Assembly (NCBI GenBank): GCA_003244255.1
Contig: QHCD01000058.1
Location: 1-64,000, forward strand
Source of the DNA: Pseudonocardiales bacterium
GTDB lineage: Bacteria > Actinomycetota > Actinomycetes > Mycobacteriales > QHCD01
Direction: 5' to 3'
DNA: 64,000 nucleotides
Below, in pieces: positions 49,026 through 56,967 of the stretch; positions within the stretch are counted from its first letter, which is position 1, and the number at the start of each line of letters is the position of its first letter. A program made the position numbers and the translations under genes. The notes beneath the pieces are model-generated. The model made no database searches, had not been told where the DNA came from, and worked only from the letters and a program-made list of their open reading frames with translations.

Positions 49026-50702
49026 TTAGGGCCCCGTCACGGCGCCCTCGCTGGCCGAGCCGACCTGCGCGGCGTACTTGGCGAGGACACCGTGTGGATA
49101 GGCAGGTTTCGGTGCAGACCACTCGCCCAGGCGGCCGGGCAGGTCGACGCCCTCGGCCTGCACAGTCCGGTCGCCGACGTCGATGCGGATGATGTCGCCG
49201 TCGCGCAGTCCCGCCAGCGGGCCGCCCATTGCTGCCTCGGGCGCCGCATGACCCACCATCAGGCCGTTCGTGGCGCCACTGAACCGGCCGTCGGTAACAA
49301 GGGCCACCGACCGACCCAGCCCCTGGCCGACCAGCGCCCCGGTCACGGCCAGCATCTCCCGCATCCCCGGGCCGCCTCGCGGACCCTCGTACCGGATTAC
49401 GACGACGTCACCGGCCACGATCCGCCCGGCGACCACAGCATCGTAGGCATCCTCCTCGCGGTCAAACACCCTGGCGGGGCCGCGGTGGGAGGTGAGCGTG
49501 TGCGCGGTGATCTTTACCACCGAACCTTCCGGGGCCAGGTTCCCGTACAGCACGACAAGTCCACCCTCCGCCGCCAGCGGCCGATCGAGAGCCGCGACCA
49601 CGTCCTGCCCCGGCGTCTCGGTCACCGCCGCGACATCCTCGGCAAGCGTCCGTCCGGTGACCGTGAGCGCCGTGCCATCCGCGTAGCCGCCCTCAAGCAG
49701 GCGCCGAAGCACCAGGCCGATACCACCGGCCCGGTGCAGATCGACCGATGTGTACCGGCCGCCCGGCAGCAGGTCACAGAGCAACGGAGTGCGCCGGCTC
49801 ACCCGGTCAATGTCGGCCAGCGCGAGGTCGACCCCGACCTCGCGGGCGAGAGCGAGCAGATGCAGCACTGCATTCGTCGATCCCCCGCTGGCCGCGACGG
49901 CAGCGACGGCGTTCTCGAAGGCGGGGCGCGTCAAGATCTGACTCGGGCGCAAGTCGGCCTCAAGAGCCGTCAGCACGAGCTCACCAACCTGTCCGGCCAC
50001 CACCGACTTGGCCGGATCAGTGGCCGGGATGGAGTTGAAGCCGACCGGCGAGAGGCCCAACGCCTCCATCACCATCGACATGGTGTTGGCGGTGAACTGC
50101 CCGCCGCAGGCACCCGGCCCGGGGCAGGCGACCAGCTCAAGCTCGGCCAGATCGTCCTCCGTCATCGTGCCCGCCGACACGGCCCCGATGGCTTCGAAGA
50201 CCTCGCCCATCGCGACGTCACGACCCCGGAACCGACCAGGCATGATCGACCCGCTGTAGAGCACGACCCCCGGCCGGTCCAGCCGGGCCAGGGCCATCGC
50301 GGCCGCCGGAACGGTCTTGTCGCATCCGACGATGCACACCAACGCATCGAACATGTGCCCCCGAGCCACCAGCTCGATCGAGTCAGCGATCACCTCCCGG
50401 CTGACCAGTGAGGTCTTCATACCCTCGGTCCCCATCGTCACGCCGTCTCCGATGGCGATCGTATTCAGCTCCATCGGAGTGCCACCCGCTCGACGCACAC
50501 CCTCCTTGGCCTTGCCGGCGAGATCGCGGTGGTTGAGATTGCACGGCATCGTCTCGATCCAGGCGTGGGCGACGCCCACGATCGGGCGGCGCAGATCGTC
50601 TGGGGAGAATCCGGTTCCGTACAGGTAGGCGCGGGCCGCGGCCCGGCTACGTCCCTGGTACAGGCCGCTGCTGAGCAGGGTGCGGTCAGTAGATGCGGGC
50701 AA
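49026..50702 (-). CDS. ilvD: IlvD/Edd-family dehydratase
   Basis: An iron-sulfur dehydratase of 558 residues. Cluster cysteines and motifs: TMPCNLNHRDLA, GCDKTVPAAAMALARL, CPGPGACGGQFTANTM, and VTDGRFSGATNGLMVGH. It fits dihydroxyacid dehydratase by length and sequence, but the family also dehydrates sugar acids. Its operon (aminotransferase, SDR, this gene) is catabolic-looking rather than an ilv operon. I prefer the TTG at 50702, with GGAGG 5 bases upstream inside the SDR end; a GTG at 50735 would give 11 more residues. It overlaps the SDR gene. Confidence 0.85.
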   Translation of the reverse strand: MPASTDRTLLSSGLYQGRSRAAARAYLYGTGFSPDDLRRPIVGVAHAWIETMPCNLNHRDLAGKAKEGVRRAGGTPMELNTIAIGDGVTMGTEGMKTSLVSREVIADSIELVARGHMFDALVCIVGCDKTVPAAAMALARLDRPGVVLYSGSIMPGRFRGRDVAMGEVFEAIGAVSAGTMTEDDLAELELVACPGPGACGGQFTANTMSMVMEALGLSPVGFNSIPATDPAKSVVAGQVGELVLTALEADLRPSQILTRPAFENAVAAVAASGGSTNAVLHLLALAREVGVDLALADIDRVSRRTPLLCDLLPGGRYTSVDLHRAGGIGLVLRRLLEGGYADGTALTVTGRTLAEDVAAVTETPGQDVVAALDRPLAAEGGLVVLYGNLAPEGSVVKITAHTLTSHRGPARVFDREEDAYDAVVAGRIVAGDVVVIRYEGPRGGPGMREMLAVTGALVGQGLGRSVALVTDGRFSGATNGLMVGHAAPEAAMGGPLAGLRDGDIIRIDVGDRTVQAEGVDLPGRLGEWSAPKPAYPHGVLAKYAAQVGSASEGAVTGP

Positions 50703-51453
50703 GGAGACCTCCGTCAACGGCAATGTCAATTCCACTCAAATAGCTCGCCTCTTCCGAGGCCAGGAACACCGCGACGTTGGCGACGTCGATCGGCGACGCC
50801 AGCCGCCGAAGCGGGTATCGGTCGGTGACCGCCTCCCGCGCGGCCTCGGGATCGGGCTGCTGCGCGAAGTAGTCGACATTCATCGCCGTGTCAACGTCAC
50901 CGGGGCAGATGGTGTTGCAGCGGATGTTCTCCGGGCCGTGCGCGGTGGCGACCGCCCGGCACAGCGCCCGCAGACCGCCCTTCTGCGCCCCGTAAGCCGG
51001 TAGATCCGGGTCGCCGACTATGCCGAGCACAGACGACGTGATCAAGATCGTGCCACCGCCGCGCGCCCGCAGCCGGGGTAGTGCCTCCCGGATGCCCAGA
51101 TACACGCCCCGCAGGTTCGTGGCGTGAAGGCGGTCCCAGTCCGCCTCGCTGGTGTCCTCGAGTCGGCCGAGGAACTGGACCGCAGCGTTCGCGTGCAACA
51201 CGTCGAGCCCGCCGAAACGGGCCAGGGTCTGCTCGACCATGTGCCGGTTGCCCTCGACCGTGGCGACGTCGGCGGCAACGGCGAGCGCCTGTCCCCCGTC
51301 CCTGTTGATCGCCTCGGCGGCAGCGGTGACCGCTTCGCCATCGATATCGATGCAACCGACCGCCGCGCCTTCCTCGGCAAACCGCCGCGCCGTAGCCTGG
51401 CCGATTCCACGACCGGCGCCCGTCACGATCGCGACCTTGCCCCTCAGCCTCAT
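50686..51453 (-). CDS. Short-chain dehydrogenase/reductase (classical)
   Basis: A 255-residue NAD(P) oxidoreductase: TGAGRGIG (residues 11-18), acidic CIDIDGEAV after strand 2 suggesting NAD preference, HANAAVQFLG (NAG variant), catalytic Ser in ILITSSVLG, YGAQK, and CPGDVDTAMNVDYF. It resembles sugar or polyol dehydrogenases of the family. Its stop overlaps the IlvD-type start, and its start overlaps the aminotransferase stop. Confidence 0.92.
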   Translation of the reverse strand: MRLRGKVAIVTGAGRGIGQATARRFAEEGAAVGCIDIDGEAVTAAAEAINRDGGQALAVAADVATVEGNRHMVEQTLARFGGLDVLHANAAVQFLGRLEDTSEADWDRLHATNLRGVYLGIREALPRLRARGGGTILITSSVLGIVGDPDLPAYGAQKGGLRALCRAVATAHGPENIRCNTICPGDVDTAMNVDYFAQQPDPEAAREAVTDRYPLRRLASPIDVANVAVFLASEEASYLSGIDIAVDGGLLARIY

Positions 51454-52763
51454 CCGGCCGGCTGCTCTTGCCGCCGGGCCAGGGAAGCGGCCGTCGCGTC
51501 GCAGGCGCGCCGCACCGCCTCCCGGGTGCGCGCCAGCTCCGTTGTTCCGTGTGCAGCGGACACGTACAGCAGGCCGCGGGGGATCACGTGGACTCCCTCG
51601 TCGAGGAGTGCCGCCGCGAACCTGCGGTACGCCACGTCGTCGGCGGCGAGGGTGTCGGCGTAGGTCTCGACCGGTGTGTCGCTCCAGAAGGCATAAGCGG
51701 CGCCTCCCATCTGGTTGACCACGAGCGGCAAGCCGTGCGCCATCGCCTCGGTACTCAGGATGTCGGCCAGCGTCGCACCGACCTCATTCAGCCGCGGGTA
51801 CAGCTCACCGGCCGTGTGCTCGAACTCGGTGATCGCCGCTAGCGCGGCGGCCGCACATACCGGATTAGCGTTGTACGTGCCGACGTGAGCGACCCGCCCG
51901 GAGGCCGCTTGCTCCATCACCGCGGTCGATCCGCAGACCGCACTAATCGGGAACCCGCCACCGAGGGCTTTTCCAAAGACGGCGAGGTCGGGGACGACGC
52001 CCAGCCGGGCCTGAGCGCCGCCCAGGGCGAGTCGGAACCCGGTGATCACCTCATCGAAGATCAGCACCGTGCCGGAGCGGCGAGTCAGCTCTCGCACCGC
52101 CTCCAGATAACCCGGAGCACACACCAGGCAGCCGCCGTTGACAGCGACCGGTTCCATGATCACGGCCGCGACGTCATCGGCGAGCGCAGCCCGAATGGCT
52201 TCCAGGTCATTCCACCGGCAGACAGTGACGGCGTCAGACGCACGTGGATCCTGCCCCGCCGTCGAAGGGCGTGCGTCCGGTCGACCGGGATTGCCCACGG
52301 CGAGTGGATCCAACCAGCCATGAAAGTGGCCCAGAAACTTGATCACCCGATTGCGGCCCGTTGCCGCCCGCGCGATCCGCACCGCCGCGTGCACGGCCTC
52401 GCTGCCGCTGTTGGAGAAGACGCTGAGCTCCGCGCACGGCACGGTCCGCTGCACCGCCTCGGCGAGTTCAGCTTCCAACGGATGTGAGGCCCCGTAGCCG
52501 ATGCCGGACCGGAGCTGTCGAGCGACCGCCTCCAGCACACGCGCGCACGAGTGGCCCAGCAGCATTGGACCGAACGCCAGGGCGTAGTCGACATACTCGT
52601 TACCGTCGATGTCGATCAACGCCGCATCGTGCCCGCCGACGAAAGTGATCGGTACCGGCTGCTGCGGTGCGCGGAAGGCGCTGGCCACGCCACCAGCGAG
52701 GGCACGACTCGCACGCGCATGCTGCTCGACCGATCCTGAATACCGCCCGCTGCTGAGCTCGAT
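51450..52763 (-). CDS. Class III aminotransferase (glutamate-1-semialdehyde mutase-like)
   Basis: A PLP enzyme of the HemL-related branch. Motifs: FVGGHDAALIDIDGNEYVDY, FSNSGSEAVHAAVRIARAAT, IMEPVAVNGGCLV, LIFDEVITGFRLALGG, the PLP lysine in VFGKALGGGFPISAVCG, and VGTYNANPVCAAAALA. From the first usual start (GTG 52688) it has 412 residues. However, 25 in-frame codons upstream encode a family-like N-terminus (SSGRYSGSVEQHARASRALA), beginning at an ATC (52763-52761) that follows GAGGGGAG by 7 bases. No ATG, GTG or TTG lies in between. I therefore include that segment; the start codon is uncertain. Its 3' end overlaps the SDR gene. Confidence 0.85.
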   Translation of the reverse strand: MELSSGRYSGSVEQHARASRALAGGVASAFRAPQQPVPITFVGGHDAALIDIDGNEYVDYALAFGPMLLGHSCARVLEAVARQLRSGIGYGASHPLEAELAEAVQRTVPCAELSVFSNSGSEAVHAAVRIARAATGRNRVIKFLGHFHGWLDPLAVGNPGRPDARPSTAGQDPRASDAVTVCRWNDLEAIRAALADDVAAVIMEPVAVNGGCLVCAPGYLEAVRELTRRSGTVLIFDEVITGFRLALGGAQARLGVVPDLAVFGKALGGGFPISAVCGSTAVMEQAASGRVAHVGTYNANPVCAAAALAAITEFEHTAGELYPRLNEVGATLADILSTEAMAHGLPLVVNQMGGAAYAFWSDTPVETYADTLAADDVAYRRFAAALLDEGVHVIPRGLLYVSAAHGTTELARTREAVRRACDATAASLARRQEQPAG

Positions 52764-52829
52764 GGTGCAGCTCCCCTCTACCGACCCGCCGCCACCTGGT
52801 CGACGCCGGAGCTACGCGGCGACCATGCG

Positions 52830-52858
52830 ATGCTAGGGACCCCTCCCTGCGGTGTCAA
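52830..52858 (-). promoter_or_regulatory. Predicted promoter of the aminotransferase-SDR-IlvD operon
   Basis: Minus-strand TTGACA (52858-52853), exactly 17 bp, then TAGCAT (52835-52830): near-consensus sigma70-type promoter. Transcription would start near 52823, leaving about 60 bases before the ATC/GTG start region. Confidence 0.7.
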
Positions 52859-52866
52859 GAATGCTA

Positions 52867-52882
52867 ATCTGTTTTCCAGAAT
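52867..52882. promoter_or_regulatory. Palindromic site upstream of the aminotransferase promoter
   Basis: ATTCTG-GAAA-ACAGAT (minus strand) is a near-perfect palindrome 8 bp upstream of the -35. It matches the sites at the importer and M1 promoters. This is an activator-type position for the minus-strand operon, and it is also 55 bp upstream of the divergent hydrolase gene. Confidence 0.55.
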
Positions 52883-52936
52883 CGTGCCCTCGTCAGCTGT
52901 ACTCGGTCGAGGAGGCGCCAGCATTGGAGGGCCGAC

Positions 52937-53827
52937 ATGGAGCAAGACCGCAAGCCGTCGATGCAGCGCGTATCCCTGGGCGACGTCGAGATCGAATACT
53001 CGGAGCGCGGTGGCGGCGAGCCGATCGTCCTCGTTCACGCCGGCGTGTTTGGCGACTGGTTCCTACCTGTGAGCGAGAGCCCGGCCCTGGACGGCTTCCG
53101 GGTGATTCGCATCCGCCGCGCCGGCTACGGGTCCACGCCTCCCACGAGGCATCTGACCATCGCCGATCACGCCCGCCACGCCGGGGCGCTGGCCGATCGG
53201 CTTGGTGTCCCCAAGATTCATTGGGTCGGCCATTCGTCTAGCTGTCAGATGGGGCTGCAGTTGGCGATCGATCGTCCTGATCTGGTCCACAGTCTCGTGC
53301 TGCTGGAGCCGGCTGCGGTCGGCGGCTTTGCGGTACCGGCGACGGAGGAGCTGGTACGCCGATTCGCCGGGCCGGCGATGGAGGCGTTCGCGAGCGGCGA
53401 CATCGAGAATGCGTTCGACACCTTCATGAGCGGGGTATGCGGCGGCGAACACCGAGCAGTCACCGAAGCGCGGCTAGGCGGAGCGGGATATGAGCGAGCC
53501 GTCCGTGACTCGGCATTCTTCTTCCGTGACGAGCTGCCCGCCGTGCTGGAGTCGCGGTTCGGGGCGGCCGAAGGCCGTCGCGTCCGGCAGCCGGTCTTAG
53601 TCGTCGAAGGTGCCGCAAGCGCCCGCCTCGGCCCGCTGAGCCGCCAGATCACGGAGCTGACAACGACGCTCCTGCCGCACACCGAGGTCGTGACCGTCCC
53701 GGGCGTCAACCACCAGATGCCGTTGCAAGACCCTGACGCCGTCGGTCGAGTCATCGCGACCTTCGCTCGCCAGCACGCCATACCACCCTCGGGCGGGGAG
53801 AGCCGGAGCCGATCGGACCCGGCCTGA
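52937..53827 (+). CDS. Alpha/beta hydrolase
   Basis: A 296-residue single-domain hydrolase: PIVLVHAGVFGDWFL (oxyanion region), nucleophile Ser in HWVGHSSSCQMGLQLA, and catalytic His in VPGVNHQMPLQDP. The ATG at 52937 follows GGAGGGCC. It is divergent from the aminotransferase operon, with a shared 170-bp control region that contains the palindrome. Probably an esterase, lactonase or C-C hydrolase on a pathway intermediate. Confidence 0.9.
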   Translation: MEQDRKPSMQRVSLGDVEIEYSERGGGEPIVLVHAGVFGDWFLPVSESPALDGFRVIRIRRAGYGSTPPTRHLTIADHARHAGALADRLGVPKIHWVGHSSSCQMGLQLAIDRPDLVHSLVLLEPAAVGGFAVPATEELVRRFAGPAMEAFASGDIENAFDTFMSGVCGGEHRAVTEARLGGAGYERAVRDSAFFFRDELPAVLESRFGAAEGRRVRQPVLVVEGAASARLGPLSRQITELTTTLLPHTEVVTVPGVNHQMPLQDPDAVGRVIATFARQHAIPPSGGESRSRSDPA

Positions 53828-53851
53828 CTCCGCAGCCGGGCAGATCGAAGG

Positions 53852-54345
53852 TCAGGCACCGTCGGTTCGCACCGCGGTGACGACCACCGTGGCGTAGGGC
53901 AGTGTGAAGCTGCCGCCCATCGCGTCGATCGCAGCGCCGACGCCTTCCTGCACCTCCGCCAGCCTGTTCGGCGGGAGTTTGGTGAGGGCGCCCAGGGTTG
54001 GCATCTGCTCTAACCACTCGTCCCGGGTGTAGGTGTGCTCCCAGTCGAACTGCCATTGCTCGGTGTCGCTGAACCTGCCGACCTCTCGAATCCCGTCGGC
54101 GGCCTTGGTGAGCAGCACCTGGTAGGCGTCCAGGCCCTGCTTCATCGCTCGAAGTTGACCGGTTCGTCGGGCGCCACCCGCTGGTAGACCGCGGCGAATG
54201 CATCGACCATCTCGGGCGGAAGCTGGAGCACGTGCCAGAACGGCGCCAGCCGGCCGCCGGGCCGCAGTACCTGTGCCGCCTTGGCCGCGCCGGCGACCGG
54301 GTCGACCCAGTGCCAGGCTGTCCCGGCGATGACCGCGTCAGAGGT
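53852..54345 (-). pseudogene. Decayed SAM methyltransferase
   Basis: The 3' two-thirds of a Methyltransf_11-type gene remain. An upstream frame reads TSDAVIAGTAWHWVDPVAGA and AAQVLRPGGRLAPFWH up to a stop at 54144-54142. A one-base loss near 54146 shifts it to a second frame starting MKQGLDAYQVLLTKAADGI and ending YATVVVTAVRTDGA at 53852. The N-terminal SAM-binding part is missing, cut near 54345 next to the TetR control region. Confidence 0.75.
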
Positions 54346-54416
54346 CCGCCCTGCGGGCCCAGCGATGCCGCTCGAGGTCGGAGAGACCTGCTCGCTCGGG
54401 CGGTAGAGTGGTCATC

Positions 54417-54442
54417 TGCCCACTATGAATGGGCATGCGCCC
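54417..54442. promoter_or_regulatory. Inverted-repeat operator upstream of the TetR gene
   Basis: TGCCCA-N7-TGGGCA (54417-54435) overlaps a second small palindrome GGGCATGCGCCC (54431-54442), about 45 bp upstream of the TetR start. The position and symmetry fit autoregulation. Confidence 0.5.
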
Positions 54443-54484
54443 ACTCGTCAACCGGCGGGACCAACCGAGGAAGGAAGCTGCACG

Positions 54485-55084
54485 GTGCCGACAGGAGTGG
54501 CCATCCGCGACGCCCGCGAGCAGCTGTTCGACGCCGCCGAGCGCGTCCTGCTCCGGGACGGGCCGAACGCGCTGACCAGCCGGGCGGTCACCACGGAGGC
54601 AGGCTGCGCCAAGGGCGTCCTGCACCGGCACTTCGCCAACTTCGACGCCTTCCTCGCCGAGCTCGTGGCTGATCGCATCGCCCGGATCGAGGGCCAGGCC
54701 GCCGCCCTGCGCAACTGCGCCGGGTCCGGCACCGTCGCCGACAACCTCACCGGCACGCTGACGGCCCTGTTCTCCTCGGTCGCTGTGGCGATCATCGGCC
54801 TGGTCACCTTCCGGGATGACCTACGGGCCCGGCTGCGCCAGGCCAGGCCGGCCGGTATCCCGGTCCTCGCAGAAGCAACGGCCATGATCGCCTCCTACCT
54901 CACGATCGAGCGGGAACTGGGCCGAATCGCACCCGACGCCGACGTCGACACCCTCGCTCCCACCCTGATCGGGGCCGGGCACCTGGTGTTCGCCGACCGG
55001 AAAGGCACCCCGCCGGAGGCTGGAGCCGTCCGCAACATCGTGACCACGGTCATCGCCGGCGTCGTGCAAGCACCGCCGCCATGA
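54485..55084 (+). CDS. TetR-family transcriptional regulator
   Basis: A 199-residue regulator: N-terminal helix-turn-helix ALTSRAVTTEAGCAKGVLHRHF and a helical ligand domain (TGTLTALFSSVAVAIIGLVT). The start is GTG at 54485 with GGAAGGAAG 7 bases upstream; a frame from 54425 runs over the operator. Its usual target, a neighbouring divergent gene, is now the decayed methyltransferase, so it may be an orphan repressor. Confidence 0.9.
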   Translation: MPTGVAIRDAREQLFDAAERVLLRDGPNALTSRAVTTEAGCAKGVLHRHFANFDAFLAELVADRIARIEGQAAALRNCAGSGTVADNLTGTLTALFSSVAVAIIGLVTFRDDLRARLRQARPAGIPVLAEATAMIASYLTIERELGRIAPDADVDTLAPTLIGAGHLVFADRKGTPPEAGAVRNIVTTVIAGVVQAPPP

Positions 55085-55135
55085 ACGGCCCAGCAACACC
55101 GTTCCTCAGACGGGCAGTGGTCCACTTGGCTGCCC

Positions 55136-55299
55136 AGGAGGGCGCTGAACAATGCACTGCTCTGCTGCGCGGCGCCCGGATCGGCGACCGGCGGCGTTGT
55201 CCTCGTCGTCCATAGCGATGCTATGGCCTCCTCGTCCGCCTTGCCGGACCGCCGCCCGACCCGCCGCTCGCGACGAGCGACATTGTTCAGCGCCCTCCT
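55136..55299. mobile_element. 164-bp MITE-like element with 19-bp perfect terminal inverted repeats
   Basis: AGGAGGGCGCTGAACAATG at 55136-55154 is repeated exactly in inverted orientation at 55281-55299. The 126-bp interior has no ORF but contains a central small palindrome (CATAGC-GAT-GCTATG, about 55211-55225). No target duplication is obvious. It fills most of the 213-bp gap between the TetR and GNAT genes, and its right end supplies two bases of the GNAT stop codon. Confidence 0.65.
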
Positions 55300-55882
55300 A
55301 GCTCGGTTGGATCACCATTCGCATGATGCAGTGGTTCTTGCCTTTCGGACGCTCGTAGGTGAAGCCGGCCTGCTCGAACATGCTGCGGGTGGCGTTGTAG
55401 AGGAAGGACGCAGAGACCTTCTTGCCGGCGGTGTCTTGTGGGTAGGTCTCGACGACGCCGCCACCGGCGTCGGCGATCAGTTTCAGGGCGCCGTCGAGGG
55501 CGGCCGCGGCCACGCCCTTGTGGCGGTAGCGCCGAGCGACGAAGAAGCAGGTCAGCCGGTAGTCGGGCAACGGCGTGCCGGGCGATTCGACCTCCTTGCG
55601 ATGGAAGATGCCCGGCAGCTCGTCCGGGGTGCCGTACTCACACCAACCCACCGCGGCCTCGCCGTCGAACACGAGCGCGGCATGCGCCCTGCCCTCGCGC
55701 ACCAACCGCTCCTTATAGGCACGCCAGTCACCGCCCCCGCAAGCGCGTCGCTCGGCCGAGGTCGCGTTGTGGAACCAGCAGCACCAGCAGTCGCCCATCC
55801 CGCCGCCGTTGTGGCTGGCACACAGATCGGCGAACGCCTCCCAGGTCTCGCTCGTCAACGCCCTGATCTCGTACTCACCCAT
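55298..55882 (-). CDS. GNAT-family N-acetyltransferase
   Basis: A 194-residue acetyl-CoA-dependent transferase. The acetyl-CoA loop is FVARRYRHKGVAAAALDGAL, with preceding strands ALVFDGEAAVGWCEYG and a C-terminal FEQAGFTYERPKGKNHCIMR. An unusual Cys/Trp-rich N-terminal patch (GDCWCCWFHN) is typical of a GNAT subgroup of unknown substrate. Start at 55882 (MGEYEIRAL), 20 bp after the preceding gene, so probably cotranscribed with it. The TAG stop straddles the inner edge of the MITE-like element, so a few native C-terminal residues could be lost. Confidence 0.88.
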   Translation of the reverse strand: MGEYEIRALTSETWEAFADLCASHNGGGMGDCWCCWFHNATSAERRACGGGDWRAYKERLVREGRAHAALVFDGEAAVGWCEYGTPDELPGIFHRKEVESPGTPLPDYRLTCFFVARRYRHKGVAAAALDGALKLIADAGGGVVETYPQDTAGKKVSASFLYNATRSMFEQAGFTYERPKGKNHCIMRMVIQPS

Positions 55883-55902
55883 CGCGCCCCAGCGCAGCGG
55901 CA

Positions 55903-56640
55903 TCACCGATTGCTACCGGGCTCATCGATGCTCGTGCTCGCAGGTTCGGTGGCAGGCTGAAACGTGCCCACGCAGGCCTTATTGCCGTCGGGGTCGGCGA
56001 GGACGGTCGTCGATGGCGCCTTACTGTCGTCGACGATGATGGCCCCGGCGGCCACTGCGGCGGCGATGCGTTGCTCGGCGACGTCGTATGGCACCTGGAT
56101 ATCGACGTGGAACCTCTGACGTGGTGTCCGGTGCGGATCGGTCTCTTGGAACCACAGGATCGGCACCCGGCTGGTGGCATCGCGCACGTCGTCGCCGATC
56201 GTGCCGCGACCCTGGGCCTCGGGGCCGCCGGTCAGTAGCGCCGACCACACGGGTGCCAGGGTGGCGGCGTTCGCCGTGTCCAGCGCCAGCTCGATGGCGG
56301 CGATCGACCGCGGATCGGCGGCGATCGACTGCTGGGCGGCGATCTCACTGATTCGGCGGGCGAGGTCGATGTCTTGTTGGGTCACCCAATCGACCTGATG
56401 CTCGGTGCCCGCGTCGTCGCGGTAGATCGCGTCGTCGCTGATCAGCTTCAGGTCCACATGACGCGTGCCCATCCGAACCTCGAGATGTCCGGCGGCCTCG
56501 CCGGCCTCGCTGATTGCGGTGAGGAAACGGGTGCCGGCGCGCAAGTCATCGACGACGAATCGGGCGTGCAGCCCCTGACCGAGCTTGCGCCAGTCCGTCA
56601 GATTGGCCGCGGTGATCTGCGCGCCGCCGAGCATGTCCAT
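55903..56640 (-). CDS. Fusion of pterin-carbinolamine dehydratase-like and VOC domains
   Basis: A 245-residue two-domain protein. Residues ~1-95 resemble pterin-4a-carbinolamine dehydratase (ITAANLTDWRKLGQGLHARF, then AGEAAGHLEVRMGTRHVDLK); residues ~110-235 are a glyoxalase-like VOC half (FHVDIQVPYDVAEQRIAAAV, TTVLADPDGNKACVG). The ATG at 56640 follows AGGAGGAT. The combination recurs in actinobacteria, but its reaction is not established. The DHHPD-type active-site histidines of true dehydratases are only partly kept. Confidence 0.82.
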   Translation of the reverse strand: MDMLGGAQITAANLTDWRKLGQGLHARFVVDDLRAGTRFLTAISEAGEAAGHLEVRMGTRHVDLKLISDDAIYRDDAGTEHQVDWVTQQDIDLARRISEIAAQQSIAADPRSIAAIELALDTANAATLAPVWSALLTGGPEAQGRGTIGDDVRDATSRVPILWFQETDPHRTPRQRFHVDIQVPYDVAEQRIAAAVAAGAIIVDDSKAPSTTVLADPDGNKACVGTFQPATEPASTSIDEPGSNR

Positions 56641-56796
56641 GGCGTGGATCCTCCTGACTGTGGGGGGTGCGGCGACGGTAGCGGCTATTCTGGACAATTA
56701 ACTTCCGGAATACACCGGACAGCAGGCGGTTCGGCTACTGGCCACCAGGGGTGTCGACGGCACGGTGGATTGCGGACGGAAGGCTTCCTCGACGCG

Positions 56797-56967
56797 ATGA
56801 GCAACGATGTGAGCCCGGTCGGACGTGCCCTGCTCGCGCTCGAGGCGATCCAGGCGGCGCCGGGCATCACCGGAGCCGGGCTCGCCGCCCGACTCGGCGT
56901 GACCGATTGGGCCGCGCGCCGCTACGTGGCAGTGCTGCGCGAGGCGGGGATCCCGGTCGAGTCGGTC
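56797..56967 (+). pseudogene. Truncated WYL-type (YafY-like) regulator
   Basis: Only the winged-helix N-terminus remains: MSNDVSPVGRALLALEAIQA, then GAGLAARLGVTDWAARRYVA and REAGIPVESV, where the family continues with a GGGYRL wing and WYL domain. The homology breaks near 56967, exactly where the opposite-strand immunity-like gene ends, so the rest has been replaced. The open frame continues to 57123 only as antisense of that gene. Confidence 0.7.
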
